Origin: Vannielia sp.
GTDB taxonomy: Bacteria; Pseudomonadota; Alphaproteobacteria; Rhodobacterales; Rhodobacteraceae
Length of the DNA: 41,958 nt
Direction: 5' to 3'
Assembly: GCF_029212645.1 (NCBI RefSeq)
Contig: NZ_JARGND010000021.1
Location: 1 to 41,958 of the forward strand
Made by a program: the position numbers and the translations under genes. Shown here piece by piece: positions 26,007 to 34,336 of this stretch (the first letter of the stretch is position 1; every line of letters starts with the position of its first letter). The notes under the pieces were generated by a model. It was not told the origin of the DNA. It saw nothing but the letters and a program-made list of their open reading frames with translations, and made no database searches.

Positions 26007-27547
26007 CAGGCAGCCTCCCCCGCCATTCCGGCCATGAGCAGGCCCAGTTCCTTTTCGTCGGTCTTTTCGGGCAGGCGTTCGCCCATGATCTGGCCGTCGA
26101 ACATCACCGCAATGCGGTCGGAGAGTGACATGATCTCTTCAAGCTCGACCGAGACCAAAAGGATCGCCTTGCCCTCATCGCGCAGCCGCATAATCTGCTG
26201 GTGGATAAACTCGATGGCGCCAATATCCACGCCCCGCGTTGGCTGGCCGATGAGCAGCAAATCGGGGTTCCGCTCAATCTCGCGGGCCAACACAATCTTT
26301 TGCTGGTTGCCCCCCGAAAAGCTCTTGGCCGCCAGCAGGGGATTGGGCGGGCGCACATCAAAGCGCGCCATCTTCTCGGCGGTGTCGGCACGGATGGCGT
26401 CATTGTCCATCATCAGTGCATTTTTCTGATATTTCGGGTCGTTATGGTAGCCAAAGGCCATGTTTTCCCAGGCCTGAAACTCCAGAATCAGCCCCTCGCG
26501 GTGGCGGTCTTCGGGGACATGGGCGATCCCACGGGCACGGCGCGATTGCGCGTCAGAGTGGCGCCCCGTCAGATCAATTTCCTCGCCGTTCATACGGATC
26601 GTGCCCTTGGCCTTCTGGTAGCCGCCCAGAACCTCCAGCAGCTCAGATTGGCCATTCCCGGCAACACCGGCCAGCCCCAGGATTTCACCGGCGCGGATAT
26701 CAAAGGAGATGCCGCGCAGCTTTTGCACGCCCTTGTCATCGGTCACTTTCAGGTCGCGGACTTCAAGCACCAACGCGCCGACCTTGGCGGGCTTTTTCTC
26801 AACCCGTAGCAGCACCTTGCGGCCCACCATCAACTCGGCCAGTGCCTCGGGGGAGGTGGTGGCGGTTTCAACGGTGGCCGTCATCTCGCCGCGCCGCATC
26901 ACGCTTACCGTGTCGGTGATTTCCATGATTTCGCGCAGTTTGTGGGTGATCAGGACGATGGTTTTTCCTTCTTCCTTCAGCCGCCCCAGAATGCGGAAAA
27001 GCTGATCGGCCTCAGCCGGGGTCAGCACCCCGGTGGGCTCGTCGAGAATAAGAATATCAGCCTGGCGGTAGAGGGCTTTGAGGATTTCAACACGCTGCTG
27101 CATGCCCACGCCGATATCCTGGATCAGGGCGTCCGGGTCCACGTCGAGGCCATATTCGGCGGCGAGCGCGGTAAGCTCCTTGCGGGCCTTGCTCAGGGAT
27201 GGCCCAAGCAACGCTCCGTCTTCGGCCCCCAGAACCACATTTTCGAGGACGGTGAAGTTTTGCACCAGCTTGAAATGCTGGAAAACCATGCCGATCCCGG
27301 CGGCGATTGCGGCTTGGCTATCGGGGATGTGGGTGATCTGGCCGCTGATCAGGATTTCGCCCTTATCGGCTTTGTAAAAGCCGTAAAGAATGCTCATCAG
27401 GGTGGATTTCCCTGCGCCATTCTCACCGATGATACCGTGGATCGCCCCACGCTTGACCGAAAGGTTGATATCCTTGTTGGCCTGCACCGGGCCGAAGGCC
27501 TTTGAGATGCCACGGAGTTCGATCGCTGGCGGCTGTGTATCCGGCAT
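26006..27547 (-). CDS. Nucleoside ABC transporter ATP-binding protein (double ABC domain)
   Basis: A 513-residue protein with two fused ABC cassettes. The first has a full Walker A (GENGAGKST), the signature-like stretch VGMQQRVEI and Walker B ILILDEPTG. The second has a degenerate Walker A (GVAGNGQSE), FSGGNQQK and LLLIGQPTRG. This is normal for the ribose/nucleoside importer class, where only the first site may hydrolyse ATP fully. The ATG at 27547 follows GGGGGA. Frames reaching further upstream cross the hairpin before the gene and are not used. Confidence 0.92.
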   Translation of the reverse strand: MPDTQPPAIELRGISKAFGPVQANKDINLSVKRGAIHGIIGENGAGKSTLMSILYGFYKADKGEILISGQITHIPDSQAAIAAGIGMVFQHFKLVQNFTVLENVVLGAEDGALLGPSLSKARKELTALAAEYGLDVDPDALIQDIGVGMQQRVEILKALYRQADILILDEPTGVLTPAEADQLFRILGRLKEEGKTIVLITHKLREIMEITDTVSVMRRGEMTATVETATTSPEALAELMVGRKVLLRVEKKPAKVGALVLEVRDLKVTDDKGVQKLRGISFDIRAGEILGLAGVAGNGQSELLEVLGGYQKAKGTIRMNGEEIDLTGRHSDAQSRRARGIAHVPEDRHREGLILEFQAWENMAFGYHNDPKYQKNALMMDNDAIRADTAEKMARFDVRPPNPLLAAKSFSGGNQQKIVLAREIERNPDLLLIGQPTRGVDIGAIEFIHQQIMRLRDEGKAILLVSVELEEIMSLSDRIAVMFDGQIMGERLPEKTDEKELGLLMAGMAGEAA

Positions 27548-27596
27548 GGGTCCCCCGATCCCTTCGTCGTTGCGGGCGTTCTTCGCCCTTTTTGGG

Positions 27597-27630
27597 TAGA
27601 AAAGGCCGCCTCCGGTCACCCGGTGCGGCC
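27597..27630 (-). terminator. Hairpin with T-run between binding-protein and ATPase genes
   Basis: On the minus strand a GGCCGC/GCGGCC stem and an inner CCGG/CCGG stem with a GTGA loop are followed by TTTTCTA. The position, after the binding-protein gene and before the ATPase gene, suits a leaky terminator or a 3' mRNA stabiliser that makes binding protein in excess. The remaining bases up to 27665 hold nothing else I can name. Confidence 0.65.
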
Positions 27631-27665
27631 CATCCCTTAGCGTCAATCTACAACAGGAGCGCCAA

Positions 27666-28655
27666 TCATTCGACCGGGCAGGTGTTGTCGGACATGTAAT
27701 CATGCACCGCGATCTCGCCGGAGATGATCTTGGCTTTCGCCTCATCGGTTGCGGCGATCATTTCAGGCGTCACGATGTCCTTGTTGTTTTCGTCCATCGC
27801 AAACCCAACACCATCATCGGCGAGGCCAAGAACAGTGATGCCGGGGGTCAGATCAGCACCTTCGGAGAAGGCCTTCATTACGGCCACGTCGACGCGTTTG
27901 AGCATCGAAGTCAGGACCGAACCGGGGTGCAGGTGGTTCTGGTTGCTGTCCACGCCGATCGAGTAGATGCCTTCGTCAGCAGCGGCCTGAAGCACGCCCA
28001 CGCCGGTGCCACCGGCAGCGGCATAAACCACGTCAGCGCCTTGGCTGATCTGGGCTCTGGTCAGCTCGGTGCCTTTCACCGGGTCGTTCCATGCCGAGGG
28101 TGTGGTGCCGGTCATGTTCTGGATAACCGTGGCGTCAGGGTTGGTCGCCTTCACGCCCTGTGCGTAGCCGCAGGCGAACTTGCGGATCAGCGGTATATCC
28201 ATGCCGCCAATAAAGCCAACCGTGCCCGACTCAGAAGCCATGGCCGCCATGATACCAACGAGGTAAGAGCCCTCGTGCTCGTTGAAGACCACTGATTTCA
28301 CGTTGGGCTGGTCAACCACCATGTCGATGATGGCAAACTTTGTGTCAGGATAATCAGGGGCCACTTCGTCCAGCACGGTGCCAAAGGCGAAACCGGTCAT
28401 CACAACGGGGTTGGCGCCATCTTCCGCAAGGCGGCGCAGGGCCTGCTCGCGCTGGGCCTCCGATTGCATCTCGATCTCTTTGAAGGTGCCGCCAGTCTCT
28501 TCGGCCCACTTCTTGGCACCGGTATAGGCGCTTTCGTTGAAGGATTTGTCGAACTTGCCGCCAAGGTCAAAAATGATCGCTGGTTCGGCCAGGGCGGCGC
28601 CGGCGGTGAGGGCCAGCCCGGCAGTGGCAGCCATAAGCTTGCGCGCGAAGGTCAT
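27666..28655 (-). CDS. BMP-family nucleoside-binding periplasmic protein
   Basis: A 329-residue substrate-binding protein with a cleavable signal peptide (KLMAATAGLALTAGAALA). The mature part begins EPAIIFDLGGKFDKSFNESA, the standard opening of BMP/PnrA-like proteins that bind nucleosides. Other typical parts are NEHEGSYLVGIMAA, VGFIGGMDIPLI and VYAAAGGTGVGVLQAA. There is no lipobox cysteine at the cleavage site, so it should be soluble in the periplasm. I chose the ATG at 28655; a TTG one codon earlier is also open. It is first in the operon with the ATPase, both permeases and the phosphorylase. Confidence 0.92.
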   Translation of the reverse strand: MTFARKLMAATAGLALTAGAALAEPAIIFDLGGKFDKSFNESAYTGAKKWAEETGGTFKEIEMQSEAQREQALRRLAEDGANPVVMTGFAFGTVLDEVAPDYPDTKFAIIDMVVDQPNVKSVVFNEHEGSYLVGIMAAMASESGTVGFIGGMDIPLIRKFACGYAQGVKATNPDATVIQNMTGTTPSAWNDPVKGTELTRAQISQGADVVYAAAGGTGVGVLQAAADEGIYSIGVDSNQNHLHPGSVLTSMLKRVDVAVMKAFSEGADLTPGITVLGLADDGVGFAMDENNKDIVTPEMIAATDEAKAKIISGEIAVHDYMSDNTCPVE

Positions 28656-28757
28656 CAATAAAGTCTCCCGTTGGTTATTTTCCCACGCCTTTCGGGCCAG
28701 GCCTCGGGGCTGCGGGTTTGGGTCATCGTGGAATTAGGGCTGTTTGCAGCGGAGGGG

Positions 28758-29207
28758 TCAACCGCTTTTTGCTGCAGCGCAACGTAACGCGGGCAGGGAA
28801 CGGGCAAGAACCAGTGCATCAAGGCGGCTGCCATCAAGGGCGCGGTAGTAGCCGGGGCGGCATCCGGTTTGTGTGTAGCCCGCTGCGGCGTAAAGCGCGC
28901 GGGCGTCAGCATTTTCGGCGCTCACTTCAAGAATCGCCTGGGTTGCGCCGCGCGCAAAGGCTTCGCGGTGGAACGCCTCCAGCAAAGCTGCACCACGCCC
29001 TTGTCGGCGGGCTTCGGGGGGGATTGCGATGGTGAGCAGTTCGGCCTCGCCTGCCACCGCCTGACCCATGGCAAAGCCTTCGCCATCACCGATCAGGAAA
29101 ACCGTGCTTCCGGTGAGCAGGCTGGCAATTTCCTCGGCTGTCCACGGCCGGGGGGAGGTGAAACAGCGCGCATGCAGTCTGGCCAAATCGGCGGCCGCGG
29201 CGCTCAT
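28758..29207 (-). CDS. rimI: Ribosomal-protein alanine N-acetyltransferase, GNAT family
   Basis: A 149-residue GNAT enzyme. The acetyl-CoA-binding pattern RRQGRGAALLEAFHREA lies near 86-102, and LEVSAENADARALYAAAGY near 113 is the RimI-like motif. RimI acetylates the N-terminal alanine of ribosomal protein S18. It overlaps tsaB by four bases (ATGA), a very common pairing that supports the name. It is the last gene of nfuA-tsaB-rimI. Confidence 0.88.
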   Translation of the reverse strand: MSAAAADLARLHARCFTSPRPWTAEEIASLLTGSTVFLIGDGEGFAMGQAVAGEAELLTIAIPPEARRQGRGAALLEAFHREAFARGATQAILEVSAENADARALYAAAGYTQTGCRPGYYRALDGSRLDALVLARSLPALRCAAAKSG

Positions 29208-29893
29208 TCCACGATCTCCGGCGGGGCATCGCGGGCGGGGGCCGCATCAGCCGCGCGCGCATAGAGCGGGGCAGGGCGCGGCAGGGCCTCGTCCGCCTGC
29301 GCAAGCCGCCATTCCGCGCGCCGCACCATGCGCGGCCCAATTTCCTGCGGGCGCGCTTCTTGCCAGTTTGCATGGAATGGCGCGGCAATCTGTTGGGCAT
29401 GGTGGCCCATGACGCGCATGTTGATCGGCAGTTCCAGATCGGCGGGAGGGGCGGAAGGATCAATCAGCCGGGGCGGGCTTTGCGCGATGCCATAGCGGAA
29501 ATGCTGCACATAGGCCTGCCCGCGCGGGGCCTCAAGGCTGAGGAGGAGGGCAGGCTCGGCCAAAGGGCGCATCGGATCGAGCAGCAGTTCGAAATTGGAA
29601 ACCCCGATGGAAGGGATGCCCAGACCCAGGGCCAGCCCCCGCGCGGCGGCAACTGAAATGCGGATGCCGGTGAAGTTTCCGGGGCCGATGCCAACAGCGA
29701 TGCCATGCAGATTTTGCCACGTGAGCGAGGCCTCGGTGAGCAGCGTTTCGAGCAGCGGAAAAAGCCCTTCTGCCTGCCCGCGCGCCATCTCGATCTGCCG
29801 CTCGGCAATCACAGCATCTTGATGCAGAACGGCCCCCGCAATGTGGGGGCCGGAGGTATCAAACGCCAGCAGGGTCGGGTCGGTGACGCCCAT
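29204..29893 (-). CDS. tsaB: tRNA threonylcarbamoyladenosine synthesis protein TsaB
   Basis: A 229-residue protein of the ASKHA fold. It begins with LLAFDTSGPHIAGAVL and contains GIGPGNFTGIRISVAAARGL near 67-86. TsaB is the scaffold partner of TsaD in making t6A37 on ANN-decoding tRNAs. It starts three bases after the nfuA stop. Confidence 0.9.
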   Translation of the reverse strand: MGVTDPTLLAFDTSGPHIAGAVLHQDAVIAERQIEMARGQAEGLFPLLETLLTEASLTWQNLHGIAVGIGPGNFTGIRISVAAARGLALGLGIPSIGVSNFELLLDPMRPLAEPALLLSLEAPRGQAYVQHFRYGIAQSPPRLIDPSAPPADLELPINMRVMGHHAQQIAAPFHANWQEARPQEIGPRMVRRAEWRLAQADEALPRPAPLYARAADAAPARDAPPEIVE

Positions 29894-29896
29894 TGA

Positions 29897-30460
29897 TCAA
29901 GCCGCGACGGGGCGCACTTCAACCACTTCGGGAATGTAATGGCGCAGCAGGTTCTCGATACCCATTTTCAGCGTGAGCGTCGAAGAGGGGCAGCCTGCAC
30001 AGGCACCCTGCATGTGCAGGTAAACGATCCCGCGATCAAACCCGTGGAAGGTGATGTCTCCACCATCTTGTGCGACGGCAGGGCGCACGCGGGTGTCAAG
30101 CAACTGCTTGATCTGATCAACGATCTCTCCGTCTTCGCCCTCGTGCTCGGCATGGGCCGCTGCGGGCGCCGCTTCACCCGCAAGCACAGGCTCGCCCGAT
30201 TGGACGTGCTCCATGATTGCGCCAAGGATCGCGGGCTTGATGTGGTCCCACTCGATGGTTTCTGCCTTGGTTACGGTCACAAAATCGCTGCCCAGAAACA
30301 CGCCTGTCACGCCATCGACCGCGAAGATGCGGTTGGCAAGCGGCGAGCCGGCAGCGGCCTCACGCGTTGGAAAATCGGCGGTTCCGGCGGCCAGAACCTC
30401 CTGACCGGGAAGGAACTTCAGCGTGGCAGGGTTTGGCGTGGATTCGGTCTGGATGAACAT
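29897..30460 (-). CDS. nfuA: NifU-like Fe-S cluster carrier (Nfu type)
   Basis: A 187-residue Fe-S carrier. The N-terminal Nfu_N domain opens with FIQTESTPNPATLKFLPG. The C-terminal NifU-like domain has Cys154 and Cys157 in the CAGC motif, which hold a cluster between two subunits. It delivers [4Fe-4S] clusters to target enzymes. It is the first gene of nfuA-tsaB-rimI, and a palindrome with promoter elements lies 28-75 bases upstream. Confidence 0.92.
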   Translation of the reverse strand: MFIQTESTPNPATLKFLPGQEVLAAGTADFPTREAAAGSPLANRIFAVDGVTGVFLGSDFVTVTKAETIEWDHIKPAILGAIMEHVQSGEPVLAGEAAPAAAHAEHEGEDGEIVDQIKQLLDTRVRPAVAQDGGDITFHGFDRGIVYLHMQGACAGCPSSTLTLKMGIENLLRHYIPEVVEVRPVAA

Positions 30461-30487
30461 GATCGCGGTCCTTTCGAGGTTATGCCT

Positions 30488-30535
30488 TATATGCGCTTGC
30501 AGAGGGCCGTGGTCAAGATTTGGAACCGTTCTAAA
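30488..30535 (-). promoter_or_regulatory. nfuA promoter with Fe-S/iron-type palindrome
   Basis: On the minus strand TTGACC (30511-30516) and CATATA (30488-30493) are 17 bases apart, a good promoter. Two bases upstream of the -35 lies TTTAGAACGGTTCCAAA (30519-30535), a 17-base palindrome with one mismatch. It looks like the Rhodobacterales iron-Rhodo-box, as I recall it, which is tied to IscR. Position beside an Fe-S gene supports this. The match to the published consensus is from memory. Confidence 0.6.
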
Positions 30536-30667
30536 TTGCGGGGCGGGAGGGCAGGGCGGGCGCTGCTTGCCGCATCTCCTCCTGCACGGCTAGGACCGGG
30601 CGGCTGCGATACATATCCGCAGCATGGAAAAACGCTTCGGGGAAATGAGCCGGTAGGCGGCTGCGCG

Positions 30668-31123
30668 TCAGGTGATGCTTTCCAGGCGCTCCTTGGAAAG
30701 CTCGCCGGGCACGATCGTGATTGGGACTTCCAGCGCTCCGGCGTTTTTGGTGAGGGCGGTGACAATGGGGCCGGAGCCGTTTTTGCCAGTGCCAGCACCA
30801 AGGACCAGCACGCCGACTTCCGGGTCATCGCGCACTTGGGCGAGGATCTCGTCAACAGGTTCCCCCTCGCGGATCACCAGTTCGGGATCAATGCCCTGCC
30901 GGTCGCGCATCCATTTGGCGAAAACCTCGAAATGCGCCTCAATCCGTTCCCGCGCCTCGGCCCGCATCACATCGGCCACACCGATCCAGTGGTTGAACTC
31001 ATCGGGCGGGACGATCGACAGGATCTCCACGCCCGCACCGGTTTTGGCCGCGCGCATGGCGGCAAAGCGCATGGCGTTCAGGCATTCGCGACTGTCATCA
31101 AGGATAACGAGAAACTTCCGCAT
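30668..31123 (-). CDS. Universal stress protein (UspA family)
   Basis: A 151-residue single-domain Usp. It begins MRKFLVILDDSRECLNAMRF and has the ATP-binding type pattern LGAGTGKNGSGPIVTAL near 116-132. Such proteins bind ATP and help survival under starvation or stress. The ribosome-binding site is AAGGAGG. The genes on either side lie 88 bases (aminotransferase) and 207 bases (nfuA) away. Confidence 0.87.
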   Translation of the reverse strand: MRKFLVILDDSRECLNAMRFAAMRAAKTGAGVEILSIVPPDEFNHWIGVADVMRAEARERIEAHFEVFAKWMRDRQGIDPELVIREGEPVDEILAQVRDDPEVGVLVLGAGTGKNGSGPIVTALTKNAGALEVPITIVPGELSKERLESIT

Positions 31124-31211
31124 CCGAGGGCCCTCCTTGGGGTGCGATCATGGCGCAGCGGCGCGAGGGGGGCAACAGATCATCGCAGTCACACGATCAT
31201 TGGCGGGCATG

Positions 31212-32072
31212 TCAGGTGGAACGCGCCCAATCCCAATAAAGCTCACGAACGGTTTTTGTGACCGGGCCATGCGCGTAGGTGGTGCCCTCGAATTCGGTCA
31301 CCGGGGTCACCTTCATTAGATTGCCAGACAGGAAAACCTCATCGGCTTTGCGGAAATCATCGAAGGTGAGCACGGTTTCATGCACGGTGTAGCCCTCGGC
31401 CCGCAGGTTGGCCATGTGGCGCGCACGGGTGATACCGGCAAGGAAGGTGCCATTTGCGACGGGGGTGAATAGCTCGCCATCGCGCACCATGAAGGCATTG
31501 GCGGATGCCGCCTCGGCTACGTTGCCCATCGCATCGCCGACCAGCGCATCGCCGTAGCCTTTGGAGCGGGCCTCCGTCAGCATGCGTGCGTTATTGGGGT
31601 AAAGGCAGCCCGCCTTGGCGTTGCACACATTATCGGCCAGCACCGGGCGGCGAAAGCGCGTTGTGGCGAGGGTTGTGGTCGCCTCTGGCGGGGCCATGGG
31701 GATTTCTTCAAGGCAAAGGGCAAAACCGGTGGCACCGGGCTTGGGGGCGATGCCCAGATCGTTGCCATCAAGCGCCCAATACATTGGGCGGATGTAAACG
31801 GCAGCGTCTTTCGGGTAGCTCTTGAGGCCCTCCCACGCGATTTGCACCATATCTTCGGTGGTAACGGTGGGGGTGATCATCAGCGCTTCTGCGGAGCGGT
31901 TCGCACGGGCGCAATGGGCTTCGATATCGGGCGCGACACCATCCAGAAACCGGGCGCCATCAAACACGGTTGTTCCAAGCCAGCTGCCGTGATCGGCGGC
32001 ACGCATGATCATCACGTCGCCGTCGTGCCATTTGCCATCGAAGTATGTGCGGACATTTTTTCCGGTTGCCAT
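31212..32072 (-). CDS. Class IV (branched-chain-type) aminotransferase
   Basis: A 286-residue PLP enzyme of fold type IV. The PLP lysine is Lys153 in NAKAGCLYPN, and GNVAEAASANAF near 183-194 holds the conserved glutamate. C-terminal FLSGNLMKVTPVTEF matches branched-chain aminotransferases (IlvE group), but D-amino-acid transaminases and aminodeoxychorismate lyase share the fold. The ATG at 32072 follows AAGGAGG; the long frame upstream is in an untranslated leader with hairpins. The typical EGSGEN-like text of enterobacterial IlvE is different here, so I leave out the symbol. Confidence 0.85.
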   Translation of the reverse strand: MATGKNVRTYFDGKWHDGDVMIMRAADHGSWLGTTVFDGARFLDGVAPDIEAHCARANRSAEALMITPTVTTEDMVQIAWEGLKSYPKDAAVYIRPMYWALDGNDLGIAPKPGATGFALCLEEIPMAPPEATTTLATTRFRRPVLADNVCNAKAGCLYPNNARMLTEARSKGYGDALVGDAMGNVAEAASANAFMVRDGELFTPVANGTFLAGITRARHMANLRAEGYTVHETVLTFDDFRKADEVFLSGNLMKVTPVTEFEGTTYAHGPVTKTVRELYWDWARST

Positions 32073-32545
32073 GGTGAGCCTCCTTTTTCGTGCGGAGATT
32101 AGGGTGGCGCGGCGGGGAAGACCAGTGACAAAGAAGCGCCCCTCGGCCGGGGTGGACCGAGGGGCGATGTGGGCCTGCCGGCCGGGGTGAAGCAGCAGGC
32201 CCGCGAGGGGTGCTCCAGAGAGCAGGGCGCACGAGGGGACGTCGCCCGCAGGCCCCTTATGGCCCGGCGATGAATCCAGCGCGTTACGGATTGATGACAG
32301 TTGGGTGACAGGCAGCGCTCTGCGAGGAGACCAGCAAGGCAAGGCAAAGCGGCGTGCATATGCACGGTGTATGCTTGGTCGCGCAGCCATCCTGCCGGTG
32401 GTGCATTGCAATGGTGCTTAACGCCGTTGTTTGTTCGGCACCCGTCCATCACTCCCCTGGCTTGCCCCACGGTCCGGCCATCAGGAATGAGGCCAGCCGT
32501 GGCCGTGGGGCGTGGCACAGTGCGGGGTTGACCCCGCCCCGGCGG
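32073..32545 (-). other. 473-base leader/intergenic region before the aminotransferase gene
   Basis: The region between trpS and the aminotransferase gene holds no convincing protein gene. It contains two strong hairpins near the aminotransferase end (listed separately). A third, GCGGGG/CCCCGC at 32522-32537, lies just past the trpS stop and has no T-run. Several open frames cross it on both strands, but they lack ribosome-binding sites and have the low-complexity, Arg/Pro-rich look of GC-rich shadow frames. No leader peptide with a run of Ile, Val or Leu codons is clear. Confidence 0.5.
32137..32202 (-). promoter_or_regulatory. Tandem hairpins in the aminotransferase leader (attenuator candidate)
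   Basis: On the minus strand the first hairpin pairs GGGCCTGC with GCAGGCCC (32195-32202 with 32171-32178). The second pairs CGCCCCTCGG with CCGAGGGGCG (32157-32166 with 32137-32146), followed by CTTCTTTG. A second copy of CCCCTCG (32204-32210) lies just upstream of hairpin one and could pair with the 3' arm of hairpin two, excluding it. Both loops share CACCCCGGCCG. This is the layout of an attenuator, but the T-run is poor. Confidence 0.45.
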
Positions 32546-33565
32546 TCAGCTGCGAACGAGGCCCACGATCTCGTAGGTGCGCTTGAGGATCGGCGCGGCA
32601 ATTTCGCGTGCCTTTTCAGCGCCGGAGCCAAGGATACGGTCCAACTCGCCCTTGTCGTCGATCAGCCGCTTCATCTCACTGGAGATTGGGGCCAGCTTAT
32701 CCACGGCAAGATCCGCGAGCGCGGGCTTGAACTGCCCCCAGCCAGCCCCGGCGTATTCGGCAATCACCGCCTCGGCACTGGTATGCGAGAGGCTTGCGTA
32801 GATATCCACGAGGTTCCTGGCTTCGGGGCGGTCTTTCAAGCCATCAAGGGTTTCGGGCAAGGGGGCCGGATCGGTGCGGGCCTTCTTGAACTTCTTGGCG
32901 ATGGTATCAGCGTCATCGAGCATGTTGATGCGCTCCATGTCGCTCTCACCGGATTTTGACATTTTCTTTGATCCATCGCGCAGGCTCATCACCCGCATCC
33001 CAGGCCCCTCGATCACCGGTTCGGTGAGCGGGAAGAACTCTTCGCCGTAGTCGTGGTTGAACTTTGCGGCGATGTCGCGGGTCAACTCGACATGCTGCTT
33101 TTGGTCCTCGCCCACCGGAACATGGGTGGCGTGGTAGGCCAGAATGTCAGCCGCCATCAAGGCGGGGTAGGCATAAAGGCCCAGCGAAACCTTTTCGGCG
33201 TTTTTGCCGGCCTTGTCCTTGAACTGCGTCATCCGGTTCATCCAGCCCACGCGGGCCACGCAGCTGAGGATCCAGCCAAGCTCGGCATGTTCGGGTGCCT
33301 GGCTTTGGTTGAAGAGGATCGATTTGGCCGGGTCGATGCCCGATGCCAGCAGGCCAGCGGCCACTTCATAAGTCGCAGCGCGCAGGTCAGCCGGGTCTTG
33401 CCAGACGGTGATGGCGTGCAGATCAACCACGCAATACACGGTTTCATAGGGTTCATCCGCCATTTCTACCCAGCGTTTGATCGCGCCGAGGTAGTTGCCA
33501 AGGGTCAGCCCGCCGGAGGGCTTGATCCCGGAGAATACGCGGGGGGTAAAGGTGGTCTCGGCCAT
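32546..33565 (-). CDS. trpS: Tryptophanyl-tRNA synthetase
   Basis: A 339-residue class I aminoacyl-tRNA synthetase that charges tRNA-Trp. [18 protein letters not shown] near 13-30 covers the HIGH-type site (TLGNYLG), and [13 protein letters not shown] carries KMSKS. Length is normal. It starts 77 bases from the divergent rhomboid-like gene. Confidence 0.95.
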   Translation of the reverse strand: MAETTFTPRVFSGIKPSGGLTLGNYLGAIKRWVEMADEPYETVYCVVDLHAITVWQDPADLRAATYEVAAGLLASGIDPAKSILFNQSQAPEHAELGWILSCVARVGWMNRMTQFKDKAGKNAEKVSLGLYAYPALMAADILAYHATHVPVGEDQKQHVELTRDIAAKFNHDYGEEFFPLTEPVIEGPGMRVMSLRDGSKKMSKSGESDMERINMLDDADTIAKKFKKARTDPAPLPETLDGLKDRPEARNLVDIYASLSHTSAEAVIAEYAGAGWGQFKPALADLAVDKLAPISSEMKRLIDDKGELDRILGSGAEKAREIAAPILKRTYEIVGLVRS

Positions 33566-33642
33566 GTGAGGCAGCCTCGTCTGGTAATTGGATGCTTGCT
33601 CGCTTACCCATGGCCGCCGGGAGCGTCAACCGAGGGAACACC

Positions 33643-34332
33643 ATGAGCACCGATCACAATGTTTCGCCTTTCAATACGGTTCCTGCCGCGATCGTTGCCC
33701 TTGTGGTGGTGATCGCCGGGGCCGAACTGGTTTTCAGCCTCGCGCAGATGGGGCTGATTGGCCGCTATCAGGGCGGCGATGACCTGCGAATGATGGCGCT
33801 TCAGACGTATGCCTTCTCTGGCGAGATATTCGACATGATGCTTGAGCGTGGAGAGTTTCCACCGTCACAGCTCTTGCGGTTTGTGAGCTACGGTTTCGTG
33901 CATATCAGCTTCACGCAGATGATCTTTGGCGCGGTGTTGACGTTGGCGCTGGGCAAGATGGTGGCAGAGACCTTTGGGCAGGTGCAGGCGCTGGTGCTGT
34001 TTTTCGGCGGGTTGATTTGCGGCGCATTGGCCTATGCGCTTTTGCTCAACGATTCGGTGCCGCTGTTTGGTGCATTCCCCGGAGCCTACGCGCTGATCGG
34101 GGCCTATACCTATATTCTATGGGTGCATTACGGCCATCTTGGTGAAAACCAATACCGCGCCTTCACGCTGATCGGCGGGCTTTGTGTGTTTCACCTGGTA
34201 TTCGGCGTGGTGTTTGGTGCCAGCAATCTTTGGGTGGCCGAACTGGGTGGATTCGCGGCGGGGATGTTCCTTTCGGTCCCGCTCAGCCCCGGCGGATGGG
34301 CACGGCTGATGCAGCGGATGCGGCAGCGGTAG
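33643..34332 (+). CDS. Rhomboid-fold protein lacking catalytic residues
   Basis: A 229-residue membrane protein with about six hydrophobic segments. RFVSYGFVHISFTQMIFGAV near 79 matches the first conserved rhomboid block, including its histidine. The catalytic serine block (G-x-S-G) reads LFGAFPGAYALIGAY near 141-155, with no serine. The histidine of the last block (normally H-L-G-G-F) is Glu200 in VAELGGFAAG. Both members of the protease dyad are therefore gone. Such pseudo-rhomboids bind membrane proteins without cutting them. The ATG at 33643 is chosen over an upstream in-frame start because the residues from there fit the family. Confidence 0.8.
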   Translation: MSTDHNVSPFNTVPAAIVALVVVIAGAELVFSLAQMGLIGRYQGGDDLRMMALQTYAFSGEIFDMMLERGEFPPSQLLRFVSYGFVHISFTQMIFGAVLTLALGKMVAETFGQVQALVLFFGGLICGALAYALLLNDSVPLFGAFPGAYALIGAYTYILWVHYGHLGENQYRAFTLIGGLCVFHLVFGVVFGASNLWVAELGGFAAGMFLSVPLSPGGWARLMQRMRQR

Positions 34333-34336
34333 GCCG

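Noticed and set aside
28656-28757. Purine riboswitch before the nucleoside-binding protein gene
   Set aside because: The gap is about 100 bases and shows no three-way-junction pattern with the conserved loop bases; only a promoter and ribosome-binding site need be there.
32212-32545. Small protein genes in the trpS-aminotransferase gap
   Set aside because: Open frames on both strands lack ribosome-binding sites and have shadow-frame composition; none shows a run of branched-chain or Trp codons as a leader peptide would.
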